Source of the DNA: Synechococcus sp. M16.1
GTDB taxonomy: Bacteria > Cyanobacteriota > Cyanobacteriia > PCC-6307 > Cyanobiaceae
Direction of reading: 5' to 3'
NCBI RefSeq assembly: GCF_014279895.1
Contig: NZ_CP047954.1
Coordinates: 186,001 to 250,000 of the forward strand
Length of the DNA: 64,000 nt
The translations under genes were made by a program, and so were the position numbers. The number at the start of each line of letters is the position of its first letter. The stretch's first letter is position 1. Positions 55,664 through 64,000 of this stretch are shown in pieces. The notes beneath the pieces were generated by a model. That model was given only the letters and a program-made list of their open reading frames with translations. It did not search any database and was not told the origin of the DNA.

Positions 55664-57082
55664 TTGAGTTCCGGCACCCTCTACGACAAGGTGTGGGATC
55701 TGCATCGGGTGGCGGAGCTCCCCGGCGGATCCACCCAACTGTTTGTCGGTCTGCATCTGATCCATGAGGTCACCAGTCCTCAGGCCTTCTCGGCGTTGAA
55801 GGACAAGGGGCTGACGGTGCGCTGTCCTGAGCGCACGGTGGCCACGGTGGACCACATCGTTCCGACCACGTCTCAGCAACGGCCGTTCGCCGATCCTTTG
55901 GCGGAGGAGATGCTCAGCACCTTGGAGCGGAACTGCCAGGAGCACGGCATCCCTCTCAACAACATTGGCAGCGGCCGGCAGGGCATCGTTCATGTGATCG
56001 CCCCGGAGCTGGGCCTGACCCAGCCGGGCATGACGGTGGCCTGCGGTGATTCCCACACCTCCACGCACGGCGCCTTCGGGGCGATCGCCTTCGGGATCGG
56101 CACCAGTCAGGTGCGCGATGTGTTGGCCAGCCAGAGCCTGGCCATGAACAAGCTCAAGGTGCGCCGGATTCAGGTGAATGGCCGTCTCGCCGAGGGCGTG
56201 TCAGCGAAGGACCTGATCCTGCATGTGATTCGCCATCTGGGTGTGAAGGGCGGCGTTGGCTACGCCTATGAGTTCGCCGGCTCTGCCATTGAGGCGTTGT
56301 CGATGGAAGAGCGGATGACCCTCTGCAACATGGCGATCGAGGGGGGAGCCCGTTGCGGTTACGTCAATCCCGATCAGGTCACCTTTGACTATCTGAAAGG
56401 TCGTCCCCATGTGCCCGAGGGTGAGGCCTGGAATCGTGCTGTCGCCTGGTGGAGCTCCCTCGCGACGGACGCCAACGCAACGGTCGACGATGAGGTGGTG
56501 TTTGAAGCCGCTGCGATTCCACCCACGGTGACCTGGGGCATTACCCCGGGCCAGGGACTGGGGATCGATGAAACGGTGCCAAGCCTTGATCAGCTGGATC
56601 CAGGCGAGCGTCCGATTGCTGAGGAGGCCTACCGCTACATGGATCTCCAGCCGGGAACGGCCATTGCAGGGGTCCCTGTGGATGTCTGTTTCATCGGCAG
56701 TTGCACCAATGGTCGTCTCAGCGATCTGCGTGCTGCGGCAGATGTTGCCCGTGGGCGCCAGGTGGCTGAAGGCATCAAGGCGTTTGTGGTTCCCGGTTCG
56801 GAGCAGGTGGCGAAGGCTGCTGAAGCAGAAGGGCTGGATGCGGTGTTCCGTGCCGCAGGTTTTGAGTGGCGGGAGCCCGGCTGCTCGATGTGTCTGGCGA
56901 TGAATCCGGATCGGCTGGAGGGGCGTCAGATCAGCGCCAGCTCCAGCAACCGCAATTTCAAGGGTCGGCAGGGATCGGCCAGTGGCCGGACCTTGTTGAT
57001 GAGTCCTGCCATGGTGGCGGCAGCTGCCGTTAACGGTCGTGTGACCGATGTCCGTACTTTGATTTCTCCGTCCGCATCGTGA
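55664..57082 (+). CDS. leuC: 3-isopropylmalate dehydratase large subunit
   Basis: LeuC isomerises isopropylmalate in leucine synthesis, together with LeuD. The 472-residue protein begins with TTG ([15 protein letters not shown]). It has [19 protein letters not shown] and the aconitase-type [4Fe-4S] ligands in [13 protein letters not shown] and [13 protein letters not shown]. The leuD start overlaps its stop, so the two subunits are made together. Confidence 0.96.
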   Translation: MSSGTLYDKVWDLHRVAELPGGSTQLFVGLHLIHEVTSPQAFSALKDKGLTVRCPERTVATVDHIVPTTSQQRPFADPLAEEMLSTLERNCQEHGIPLNNIGSGRQGIVHVIAPELGLTQPGMTVACGDSHTSTHGAFGAIAFGIGTSQVRDVLASQSLAMNKLKVRRIQVNGRLAEGVSAKDLILHVIRHLGVKGGVGYAYEFAGSAIEALSMEERMTLCNMAIEGGARCGYVNPDQVTFDYLKGRPHVPEGEAWNRAVAWWSSLATDANATVDDEVVFEAAAIPPTVTWGITPGQGLGIDETVPSLDQLDPGERPIAEEAYRYMDLQPGTAIAGVPVDVCFIGSCTNGRLSDLRAAADVARGRQVAEGIKAFVVPGSEQVAKAAEAEGLDAVFRAAGFEWREPGCSMCLAMNPDRLEGRQISASSSNRNFKGRQGSASGRTLLMSPAMVAAAAVNGRVTDVRTLISPSAS

Positions 57083-57696
57083 TGGCTCTCTTCCCGACTG
57101 GTCCGATTCAACAGGTGAGTGGAACGGCCATCGCCGTTCCCGGTGAAGACATCGACACGGATCGGATCATTCCGGCACGGTTCCTCAAATGCGTGAGTTT
57201 CGAGGCGCTGGGTGACCAGGTGTTTGCCGACGATCGCCTTGAACTCTCCGGTGAGCATCCCTTTGATCAGGCCCGTTATCAGGGGGCCTCGATCCTGGTG
57301 GTGAACGGTAATTTCGGCTGCGGTTCCAGCCGTGAGCATGCTCCTCAGGCGTTGATGCGCTGGGGAATTCGCGCGGTGATTGGGGTGAGTTTTGCCGAGA
57401 TCTTCTACGGCAACTGCCTCGCCCTTGGCATTCCCTGTGCAACGGCCGCTCCAGAGCAGATCAAGGCGATTCAGGCCCAGGTGGATGGCGATCCGGGGCG
57501 CTGCTGGAGCCTCGATCTTGCCGGTTTGCAGCTGACCTCAGCCGACTCCAGTTGGCCTGTGTCGATCGATCCCGGCCCTCTGGACATGTTGCGCAGCGGT
57601 CGTTGGGATGCAACGTCCCAGCTCCTGGACCATGGCCCCCAGGTTGCGGAATTGATGCAAACACTGCCTTACATCAACCAGTTCGCCGCCAAGTAA
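57082..57696 (+). CDS. leuD: 3-isopropylmalate dehydratase small subunit
   Basis: LeuD is the substrate-binding swivel subunit of isopropylmalate isomerase. The 204-residue protein has GEDIDTDRIIPARFLKCV (about 16-33) and NFGCGSSREHAPQALMRWGI (about 75-94), both diagnostic. The ATG at 57082 overlaps the leuC TGA by one base. Confidence 0.95.
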   Translation: MALFPTGPIQQVSGTAIAVPGEDIDTDRIIPARFLKCVSFEALGDQVFADDRLELSGEHPFDQARYQGASILVVNGNFGCGSSREHAPQALMRWGIRAVIGVSFAEIFYGNCLALGIPCATAAPEQIKAIQAQVDGDPGRCWSLDLAGLQLTSADSSWPVSIDPGPLDMLRSGRWDATSQLLDHGPQVAELMQTLPYINQFAAK

Positions 57697-57760
57697 CAGC
57701 CAAGCGCGACTCCTGTGTCTATGAAAGAGATAGGAGGTTGCATTCGGAGGTTGGATCTCA

Positions 57761-58204
57761 ATGGCCCATTTGCTGTCGCGGTTGTTGTTGCCGTTGGCGC
57801 CCCTGTTGGTTGTTGCCGGTGTGGCTCCCGTTGTTGCCGTTCCGCTTCAGATTGAGCCCCATGATCCGTTGGACCGCAGCTGTCCAGGCTGTGACCTCCG
57901 CGAGGCGGATTTCCGTCAGGCCCATCTGATCGGTGCTGATTTTCGGGGCAGTGATCTGCGCGGTGCTGATCTACGGGAGGCGAATCTTGAAGGGGCAGAT
58001 CTGACCGGAGCCTTGCTGGAAGGTGCTGACCTGCGGGGAGCCAACCTCACCAATGCTGAGCTGTCCGGCGTGGACCTGCGCAATGCCGATCTGCGGGAGG
58101 CTCAGGTGATCAATGCCTATGCACCGAACGTGCGGACCTCCGGCATGCGCTATGCCGGAGCTTCACTGTTCGGCAGCGATCTGATCATCGGGGGCGGTGA
58201 TTGA
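57761..58204 (+). CDS. Exported pentapeptide-repeat protein
   Basis: A 147-residue protein with a signal peptide (LLLPLAPLLVVAGVAPVVA) followed by about 12 pentapeptide repeats of the A(D/N)Lxx type (DLREADFRQAHLIGADFRG and so on) that form a right-handed quadrilateral beta-helix. A Cys pair SCPGC precedes the repeats. Similar thylakoid-lumen or periplasmic proteins are common in cyanobacteria with unknown roles. A GGAGG ribosome-binding site lies about 10 bases upstream of the ATG. Confidence 0.87.
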   Translation: MAHLLSRLLLPLAPLLVVAGVAPVVAVPLQIEPHDPLDRSCPGCDLREADFRQAHLIGADFRGSDLRGADLREANLEGADLTGALLEGADLRGANLTNAELSGVDLRNADLREAQVINAYAPNVRTSGMRYAGASLFGSDLIIGGGD

Positions 58205-61063
58205 TCAGAAGGGTCGGTCCGCCTTGGTGGTGTTCATCCAGCTTGTTGGGGTGTATGGCACAAACGGCACGCCTGTGCCGTTGAAGTCAAAGTCGTGGAG
58301 GCTGAATCGGAAACCACCGATGCCTTCGTAGGGATTGAAGTAAAAGCCGAAGTCGTAACTGCGCTTTTGCCAGCGAAGTTCGATATTCGAGTCGATCACA
58401 TCACCGTAGTAGTCGGAGCCTGGATCCACATTGATGCCGACTCCGGCATTCAGGACCAGGGGGCCGGCGATCTGCTGGGTGATGCCGATGCCAAGGGTGC
58501 CCAAGTCGATGGCTTGGTCGAACGCAAAGGGGCTGGCCCCCTGGGTGAAGGTGACACCAGCACCGATCGAGAGCTGTGTGTAATCCAGGAAGGGTTTGCT
58601 GAAGGTCCCCAGAGTGAGCGTCGGACCTGCCGACAAGTTGATCTGGGTTTGACGGGTGCCATCGCCATACGCCGTCAGAAGGGTGTTCAGATTGGTGTTG
58701 AGGCGGAGACCCGGAACGATGGCTGTCGGTGAGTAGCGGTAAGCGTCTTCAGGGGTCAAAGGCGCTGCTTTCCCGCGCCAGATCGGATAGACGCTGTTGA
58801 TGGATCCATAGAAGTTGGCACGCAGGCTCTCGGTGAGGTTGTTGTCACTGAAGCTCTCCGCCTGGTAGTTGCCCACACCGACACGCCAGATGTAGGCATT
58901 ACTCAACTTGCCCCATCTGAACGCCTGCCTCTGCTCAATGAAACCGCCCAATGCGCTGTAGACGTTGGTTTCGCCCAAGGATCCGTTCCAGGTGCGATAT
59001 CGATAGGCGCCAAACAGGCGGGCGGTGACGTCCCCGATCCAGGGCAGCTCAAAGTTGTTTTTGATGCTGCCCCAGTAGCGGCTGCCGTCGGCGAAATCCT
59101 GAGGGTTGAAGGTGCTGATGTCGGCCTCCAAAGTGGTGCCCCAACCCCAGATCTGGCCTTTGAGTTCAGCTTTAAGGCCGAATAGCTCACTGACAGAGGA
59201 GGTTTGGCCGTCAATGGCGCGTTGGACCAGGAACTGGGGTTCCAGGCTCAGGGTGTAATCACGGCTCAGTTCAATCGGTTTGAGATTGCGACCAACGAAG
59301 AAGCCATCGCGATCCTTGTTGTCAATGCCAAAGACCCAGCGGTTCTCCACTTCCTCCTCCTTCTGGATGAGTTGCCGCCTGGTCACCGGGATGGGCAATT
59401 GTTCTTCGATGATCAGGCGGTTGCGCCGCGCCGAAATCAGCACGTCACCATTGACTTGTTCCTTGGCGACCACACCCTCTGCATCAATCCTTGTTTGCGC
59501 CGGTGTGAAGGGGTCATTGCTGAAGCCCATACGGTCGGCTTCCCAGCCACTAGGTGTGATCAGAATCTTTGCGGCCTGAACTCTCCACCGGCTGATCGTT
59601 CCATTGAGCAGTTGGCTTTTCCCCTGGCGTTTCAGTTGCGGGGGTTTGACTGCGCCGAATCGAGTTTGAACCGAATTCGGGCGCTGGACAGGGAGGCCGG
59701 TGCGTCGTTCGATGCTGAAACTGCCCTGGTAGGTGATGTTGGAAATCCGCTGATCGATCTGGGCGATCGCCTCGTTCCGCATGGCCTGCTGCTCGGCCGG
59801 AGGGATCGACAGCTGCTGGGTTGTCTTATTGCTGGAGACATGCCGCTGAGGATCACCTCCGTCGCCGAAAGCAATCGAGTCGAGGCGGTCGGAGAGGGAC
59901 GAGGATTTGACTCGCTGGCCTCGATCCGGGTCGTCACACTCAGGTAGAGGCGGCATCATGGTGCTCTCCGGCTTGGAACTATCCCGCCCCCAGCGGTAGC
60001 GCAAGCCCAGCAAATAGCCATTACTGCCCTCTGAGACCCCTGCATAGGTGCCGAACGCACCGGAGCGGTGGTGAATCCGACCCACGAAAGACAGCTCGGA
60101 AGACAGCGCTGCCTCAACCTCGAAGGCGAGGTAGTTCAGCAGCTGGTTGTAATTCTCGCGGAACGTTTTCTCGTAGAGGCTGACATCGGTGTTGTAACTG
60201 ACGCCTTCAACAACGCTGAAGCTCAGCCAAGGCTGCACCCAGACGCGTGCTCCGATCCCGATCACCGCTTCGCCGAAGTTCTGGGGGGGCAGGTCGGCGT
60301 AGGGCGTGTTCTGGTTGTATTCGCCGCCCTGTTGCTGCTGGGCAATGTGGCTGAACAGGTCAGCCTCAATTTCAACGGCGAGTGGACCAGCGCGCATGAT
60401 CCGTTTCTGCACGCCGACGCCCAGCAAAGATTCCGGACGCATGCGTCCGTTGGATAAGAAGGTATCCCCGAAGGGGGCATCAATCATCTGCCCGCCCCAG
60501 GCCGTCACTGCCCAGGGCTGGGGATGCCAGTCGGGGATCGGAGGAAGCAGTGGCGGACAGGCCACGGTCGGCATGTCCTCACGGCTGGCAAGCGTGGGTG
60601 ACTCCGGTGGGGCTGATGTTGCTCGAGAGCTGGTTAATGGATTGGTGAGGGGCTCCTCGAGGTCGATGACCCCGTAAACATCATTGAGCAGTCCTTCCTG
60701 CTGGACGAGGTTGTAGCGGAAGCTTGACGCTTGAAAATAGTGACTGCCACGCCTGAAGCGGACAGCGCCGCGTGCGTAGAGCGTGCGGTAGGCGGCATCA
60801 AATTCGATCCGATCGGCTTGCAGTTCGGCGCTCCCGAGCTGAACTGAGACGTTGCCTTCTGCGACGTTGGCTTTCGATTTGGTGTCGGTGTATTGGCGGT
60901 CAGCTCGAACGTTCAGGCTCGCCGTTGCTGAAGCAACTGTCTCTGGCGTTGATTCAGCCGAACCTGCCGCTGCGGGCAACACGGATATCGACCCTGTGAT
61001 CAGGGTTCCGGTCAATGCAAAAAGGAGGCGGAGCGCCGCCAAAGCAATGCTGCTGCGGCCCAT
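58205..61063 (-). CDS. DUF3769 outer-membrane protein, LptD/OstA-related
   Basis: A 952-residue exported protein. After a signal peptide (about 1-33, ending AAAGSAES) an OstA/LptA-like segment (SLNVRADRQYTDTKSKANVAEGNV, shown here in part as ADRQYTDTKSKANVAEGNV) precedes a long beta-strand-rich region and a terminal DFNGTGVPFVPYTPTSW. This is the DUF3769 arrangement seen in cyanobacteria in place of a standard LptD, so it may insert lipopolysaccharide into the outer membrane, an inference. It lies 74 bases downstream of psbI, and its stop abuts the stop of the convergent pentapeptide gene. Confidence 0.85.
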   Translation of the reverse strand: MGRSSIALAALRLLFALTGTLITGSISVLPAAAGSAESTPETVASATASLNVRADRQYTDTKSKANVAEGNVSVQLGSAELQADRIEFDAAYRTLYARGAVRFRRGSHYFQASSFRYNLVQQEGLLNDVYGVIDLEEPLTNPLTSSRATSAPPESPTLASREDMPTVACPPLLPPIPDWHPQPWAVTAWGGQMIDAPFGDTFLSNGRMRPESLLGVGVQKRIMRAGPLAVEIEADLFSHIAQQQQGGEYNQNTPYADLPPQNFGEAVIGIGARVWVQPWLSFSVVEGVSYNTDVSLYEKTFRENYNQLLNYLAFEVEAALSSELSFVGRIHHRSGAFGTYAGVSEGSNGYLLGLRYRWGRDSSKPESTMMPPLPECDDPDRGQRVKSSSLSDRLDSIAFGDGGDPQRHVSSNKTTQQLSIPPAEQQAMRNEAIAQIDQRISNITYQGSFSIERRTGLPVQRPNSVQTRFGAVKPPQLKRQGKSQLLNGTISRWRVQAAKILITPSGWEADRMGFSNDPFTPAQTRIDAEGVVAKEQVNGDVLISARRNRLIIEEQLPIPVTRRQLIQKEEEVENRWVFGIDNKDRDGFFVGRNLKPIELSRDYTLSLEPQFLVQRAIDGQTSSVSELFGLKAELKGQIWGWGTTLEADISTFNPQDFADGSRYWGSIKNNFELPWIGDVTARLFGAYRYRTWNGSLGETNVYSALGGFIEQRQAFRWGKLSNAYIWRVGVGNYQAESFSDNNLTESLRANFYGSINSVYPIWRGKAAPLTPEDAYRYSPTAIVPGLRLNTNLNTLLTAYGDGTRQTQINLSAGPTLTLGTFSKPFLDYTQLSIGAGVTFTQGASPFAFDQAIDLGTLGIGITQQIAGPLVLNAGVGINVDPGSDYYGDVIDSNIELRWQKRSYDFGFYFNPYEGIGGFRFSLHDFDFNGTGVPFVPYTPTSWMNTTKADRPF

Positions 61064-61137
61064 GAGCTTGCCAGCTCATTTCAGAATTGATGCTCCGATC
61101 AGACCAGTGTGTGGCGCGGTCTGTTTAGGAGACAGCC

Positions 61138-61257
61138 TCAATCTTCCAGGTCTTTGCGGCTGGGGGTGCGGCTTGGATCGCTCGCAAGGAACCCGAACAC
61201 GAAGATGCCGAGAAAGAAGAAGACGACCGAGTAAACGGAGATCTTGAGGGCGAGCAT
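61138..61257 (-). CDS. psbI: Photosystem II protein PsbI
   Basis: PsbI is a single-helix subunit bound next to D1 early in PSII assembly. The 39-residue product starts [20 protein letters not shown] and ends [13 protein letters not shown], matching the family closely. It is too short for ordinary ORF searches. It is upstream of the DUF3769 gene on the same strand and divergent from the GH38 gene with a 64-base gap. Confidence 0.96.
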   Translation of the reverse strand: MLALKISVYSVVFFFLGIFVFGFLASDPSRTPSRKDLED

Positions 61258-61321
61258 GGAGACCGACCGGCGTCTGTGACAAGGGCATCATCCTATGGGG
61301 CATGACAGCGTCAGCAGGGGA

Positions 61322-64000
61322 ATGAACCCTGATCAAGTCGGTCGATCGGAGTGGATTGAAACGTTTCGCAGTCGCTCGCGGCGTGATCTGCGTGCCGGTT
61401 GGCGCCGCTCAGGCGCCGCCCAGGCTGGGTTTTTTCTTGATGAAAGCTGGGGATCAATGCACCGGCCGGACTGGGCCAAGCGTGGCCTGCTGATCTGGCC
61501 CAGGGGACGCCAATGGCTGCGGCTTGAGCAGCGGTTGAGCTGGCCTGATGGCTGGAGTGCCAGTGATTCCTGCCGTGCCCGGCTGGTACTGAGCTGGTGG
61601 GCCGAGCAGATGCGTCTCTGGGTGGATGGCGTGCTGGTTCATGAGGGGGATCTGTTCGATACCGCCTGTCGCTGGACGCTGCCCCAGAGATGTCGTCAGG
61701 GGGCTGCACTGGATCTTGTGCTGGAGCTCTGCAGTCCCCTGCATGACGATGGAGCTCTGATCAGCAGCCATCTCGACCTGGAGCCGCAGACCGCAGGCCT
61801 AGACCCCGAGGGCACGCTCTTGCCTGCGGCCCTGGAGCTGCATCTGGCGGCGGACGGAGACCTGCCGCCGCATTGGGCGGATCTGGATCCCAGCGGTGCA
61901 GAGGCGCAGGCTGCTGTTGCAGCGCACTTGCACCAGGCAGAGCCGCCACGGGGGTTGTTGCATTGGCTGGGTCATGCCCATCTCGATCTGGCTTGGCTTT
62001 GGCCGGTCGCTGACACCTGGCAGGCCGCTGAACGCACCTTCCGATCAGCGCTGGCGTTGATGCGTCGCTGGCCCGAGCTGCGCTTTGCCCATTCCACGCC
62101 GGCGCTTTATGCCTGGATGGAGCAACATCGGCCAGCTCTTTTTGCGGAGATCCAGGCGGCCAGCCGGGCTGGCCGCTGGGAACCGATCAATGGCCCCTGG
62201 GTGGAGACCGACTGCGTGCTGGTCAGCACGGCGTCGTTGTGGAATCAGTTCGCTCTCGGTCAGGACGACAGCCGCCGCCGTTTCCCGGAGTGGACCCATG
62301 AGTTGGCCTGGTTGCCGGACAGCTTTGGCTTCGCTGCTGGCCTGCCTGCCGTGGCGGCCGCCACCGGAGTGCGCTGGTTCTGCACCCACAAGCTGGCATG
62401 GAATGCTGACAACCCTTTCCCCCACCGCTTGTTCCGCTGGCGCGCACGGGGACGGTCGGAACTGCACAGCCTGATGCTGCCGCCGATCGGGCGCCGCGCC
62501 GATCCCGTTGAGATGCTGGACGAGCAGCGGGCCTGGCATCAGGCCACGGGGCTGGAGGCGGCGCTCTGGATTCCAGGCGTTGGTGATCACGGTGGTGGTC
62601 CCACCGAGGAGTTGCTGGAGCAGATCGAGCTCTGGGAGGACCAAGCGGCAGCTTTGCCCACCCGTGCCGGCACGGTGCGGGAATTCTTGACCGAGCTGGA
62701 GCAGGGCGATCAGGCCTGGCCGGTGTGGCGTGATGAGCTCTTCCTGGAGTTGCATCGCGGTTGCGCCACCAGCCGTCCGGATCAGAAGCGCCACAACCGA
62801 ACGCTCGAGCGGCTTTTGCGGGAGGCTGATGCAGTCTCAGCCCTATTGGCGATCGCAGGTCGCGACAGCGGTTGCAGCGATTGGCGCCCGCTGTTGTTTC
62901 AGCAGTTTCACGACATCCTTCCGGGAACCTCGATCCCGGAGGTGTTTGACCAGTCGGAACCGGTCTGGTGCTCGGCCCGGCGCCAGGCCCGCCAGGAACG
63001 CGATCGGCGGCTGGCAAGGCTGCCGCGTCCGGAGGACACAGCAGCGGTGTGGAGTTGGTGGGGTCTGCAGCCCTTGGCGTCCTGGTCGCCTCTGGTTCGC
63101 CTTCCTGCGGGATCGTGGTCAGCGGACGCCGCTTCACTGCCGCAGCAAAACGCCGCTGCTGGTGGTACCTGGGTGCAGCTACCGCGTCAGCACGGGATTT
63201 GTTCGGTGCCGCTCCGGCGTGAACCAGGCTTGGCGTCCTGCGCGGCTGAGCCCCGTCAGGCTGTGGTCATCACGTCGCTGGGGGCGGGAGTTTGGCGTGT
63301 GGGTAATGGTCTGATCGAGCTCGATGTCTCCGCGGCCGGACTGCTGGCTTTGCGGGATGGCGATGGACGGGATCAGTTGTCGTCTTCCTTGCAGTTGGAG
63401 CGCTATCGGGACCGGGGCGAATTCTGGGATGCCTGGGATCTTGCGGCGGACTACCGATCTCAGCCCCTGGGCGTGCTCCGTACGGATTCCCTGGAGTGGC
63501 TCGACCAGGGCCCCCTGGTGGCGCATCTGGTGCTGCGGCGCCAGCTCGGTGCCAGTTGCATGCGTCTGGACCTGCGGCTGAAGGCCGACACGCCCTGGCT
63601 GGAGCTGATCTGCGGTATCGACTGGCGCCAGCCCCATGAGTTGCTGCGTCTGGAGCTGCCGCTGGCGACCCCCGCCGTCCGCATCGCTGCCGACACCAGT
63701 GGAGGGGTGATCGAACGGCCGGCTGCACCGATCACGGCTCGGGAACAATCCCGTTGGGAAGTGCCTGTGATCTCCTGGTTCGCCTCGCAGTCGGCGGCTC
63801 CCGGAGGCGGGATGGCTGTGTTGCTGGACGGCCCCCAGGGTGTGGATTGGTCTTCAGACCGACTCGGCATTTCGCTGCTGCGGGGCCCGACCTGGCCAGA
63901 TCCCAGCGCTGATCAGGGGTGGCATCGCCAGCGCTTGGCCCTCATGCCGTTCGCCGGCTCATGGAGCGATGCCGGCGTGTCTCAGGCGGCCATTGCCTTT
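61322..64000 (+). CDS. GH38 alpha-mannosidase, 3' truncated by the window
   Basis: A retaining alpha-mannosidase-type glycoside hydrolase whose frame is open for all 893 codons to the window end. It starts at ATG 61322 (MNPDQVGRSEWIETF). The GH38 zinc-binding motif GHAHLDLAWLWP is at about 217-228. WLPDSFGFAAGLP at about 330-342 contains the catalytic nucleophile Asp, and a later FQQFHDILPGTSI segment (about 523-535) has the third metal-site His. About 100-150 residues are probably missing. The natural substrate is not evident. Confidence 0.9.
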   Translation, partial: MNPDQVGRSEWIETFRSRSRRDLRAGWRRSGAAQAGFFLDESWGSMHRPDWAKRGLLIWPRGRQWLRLEQRLSWPDGWSASDSCRARLVLSWWAEQMRLWVDGVLVHEGDLFDTACRWTLPQRCRQGAALDLVLELCSPLHDDGALISSHLDLEPQTAGLDPEGTLLPAALELHLAADGDLPPHWADLDPSGAEAQAAVAAHLHQAEPPRGLLHWLGHAHLDLAWLWPVADTWQAAERTFRSALALMRRWPELRFAHSTPALYAWMEQHRPALFAEIQAASRAGRWEPINGPWVETDCVLVSTASLWNQFALGQDDSRRRFPEWTHELAWLPDSFGFAAGLPAVAAATGVRWFCTHKLAWNADNPFPHRLFRWRARGRSELHSLMLPPIGRRADPVEMLDEQRAWHQATGLEAALWIPGVGDHGGGPTEELLEQIELWEDQAAALPTRAGTVREFLTELEQGDQAWPVWRDELFLELHRGCATSRPDQKRHNRTLERLLREADAVSALLAIAGRDSGCSDWRPLLFQQFHDILPGTSIPEVFDQSEPVWCSARRQARQERDRRLARLPRPEDTAAVWSWWGLQPLASWSPLVRLPAGSWSADAASLPQQNAAAGGTWVQLPRQHGICSVPLRREPGLASCAAEPRQAVVITSLGAGVWRVGNGLIELDVSAAGLLALRDGDGRDQLSSSLQLERYRDRGEFWDAWDLAADYRSQPLGVLRTDSLEWLDQGPLVAHLVLRRQLGASCMRLDLRLKADTPWLELICGIDWRQPHELLRLELPLATPAVRIAADTSGGVIERPAAPITAREQSRWEVPVISWFASQSAAPGGGMAVLLDGPQGVDWSSDRLGISLLRGPTWPDPSADQGWHRQRLALMPFAGSWSDAGVSQAAIAF

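Overview
This window looks like chromosome from a marine picocyanobacterium, most likely Synechococcus. It is GC-rich, densely packed and coded on both strands with very short intergenic gaps. It carries photosystem II genes (psbE, psbF, psbL, psbJ, psbK, psbI and the assembly genes rubA and ycf48), the NDH-1 genes ndhC-ndhK-ndhJ, the Mg-chelatase subunit chlD and several families restricted to cyanobacteria (DUF3155, DUF3181, DUF3769, DUF4079, DUF1997). I see no CRISPR array, insertion sequence, prophage, integrase or rRNA operon.

Layout. 1-8.2 kb: 3' part of a nucleotide-sugar epimerase, then rubA-ycf48-psbEFLJ on the minus strand, divergent ndhCKJ, a YvcK-type protein and an ABC-ATPase/MCE pair for envelope lipid transport. 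8.2-21.3 kb: chlD, folK, an ABC exporter, a Nudix hydrolase coupled to a CPD photolyase, a DegT-family aminotransferase, a thioredoxin-like protein, a lipoprotein, a split photolyase-like gene pair, fabI, hisB and a carotenoid oxygenase. 21.3-28.3 kb: a minus-strand run pgm-rdgB followed by four tightly packed genes for a SABATH methyltransferase, a Leu/Glu-type amino-acid dehydrogenase, a sarcosine-oxidase-family flavoenzyme and a BCCT betaine carrier. 28.3-41.3 kb: RecB-like nuclease, ygfZ-pyrE, tRNA-Met, a CBS membrane protein, a Gfo/Idh/MocA oxidoreductase, a large phosphorylase-kinase/GH15-like protein, a WecG/TagA glycosyltransferase, tgt-psbK, cobS and a histidine kinase. 41.3-51.7 kb: DUF3155 gene with a long structured leader, purH, ispH, an ammonium transporter, sfsA, murJ and tRNA-Arg. 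51.8-64 kb: glyA, a WecA/MraY-like transferase, cinA, leuCD, a pentapeptide protein, a DUF3769 outer-membrane protein, psbI and a GH38 alpha-mannosidase that runs off the end.

Most of the window is core metabolism. Two loci stand out. The first is the methyltransferase-dehydrogenase-oxidase-BCCT cassette (21340-26185). Its enzyme classes match, step by step, a possible route from lysine through piperideine-2-carboxylate and picolinate to N-methylpicolinate (homarine), a pyridinium betaine; this is an inference, and a missing flavin-linking cysteine in the oxidase tempers it. The second is a photolyase-like FAD domain (17394-18305) with four cysteines spaced like the [4Fe-4S] ligands of FeS-type bacterial photolyases. 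It is followed by a separate gene (16938-17378) that resembles the missing photolyase N-terminal domain. A third candidate is the leader of the DUF3155 gene, which contains alternating complementary blocks that could form mutually exclusive stems.
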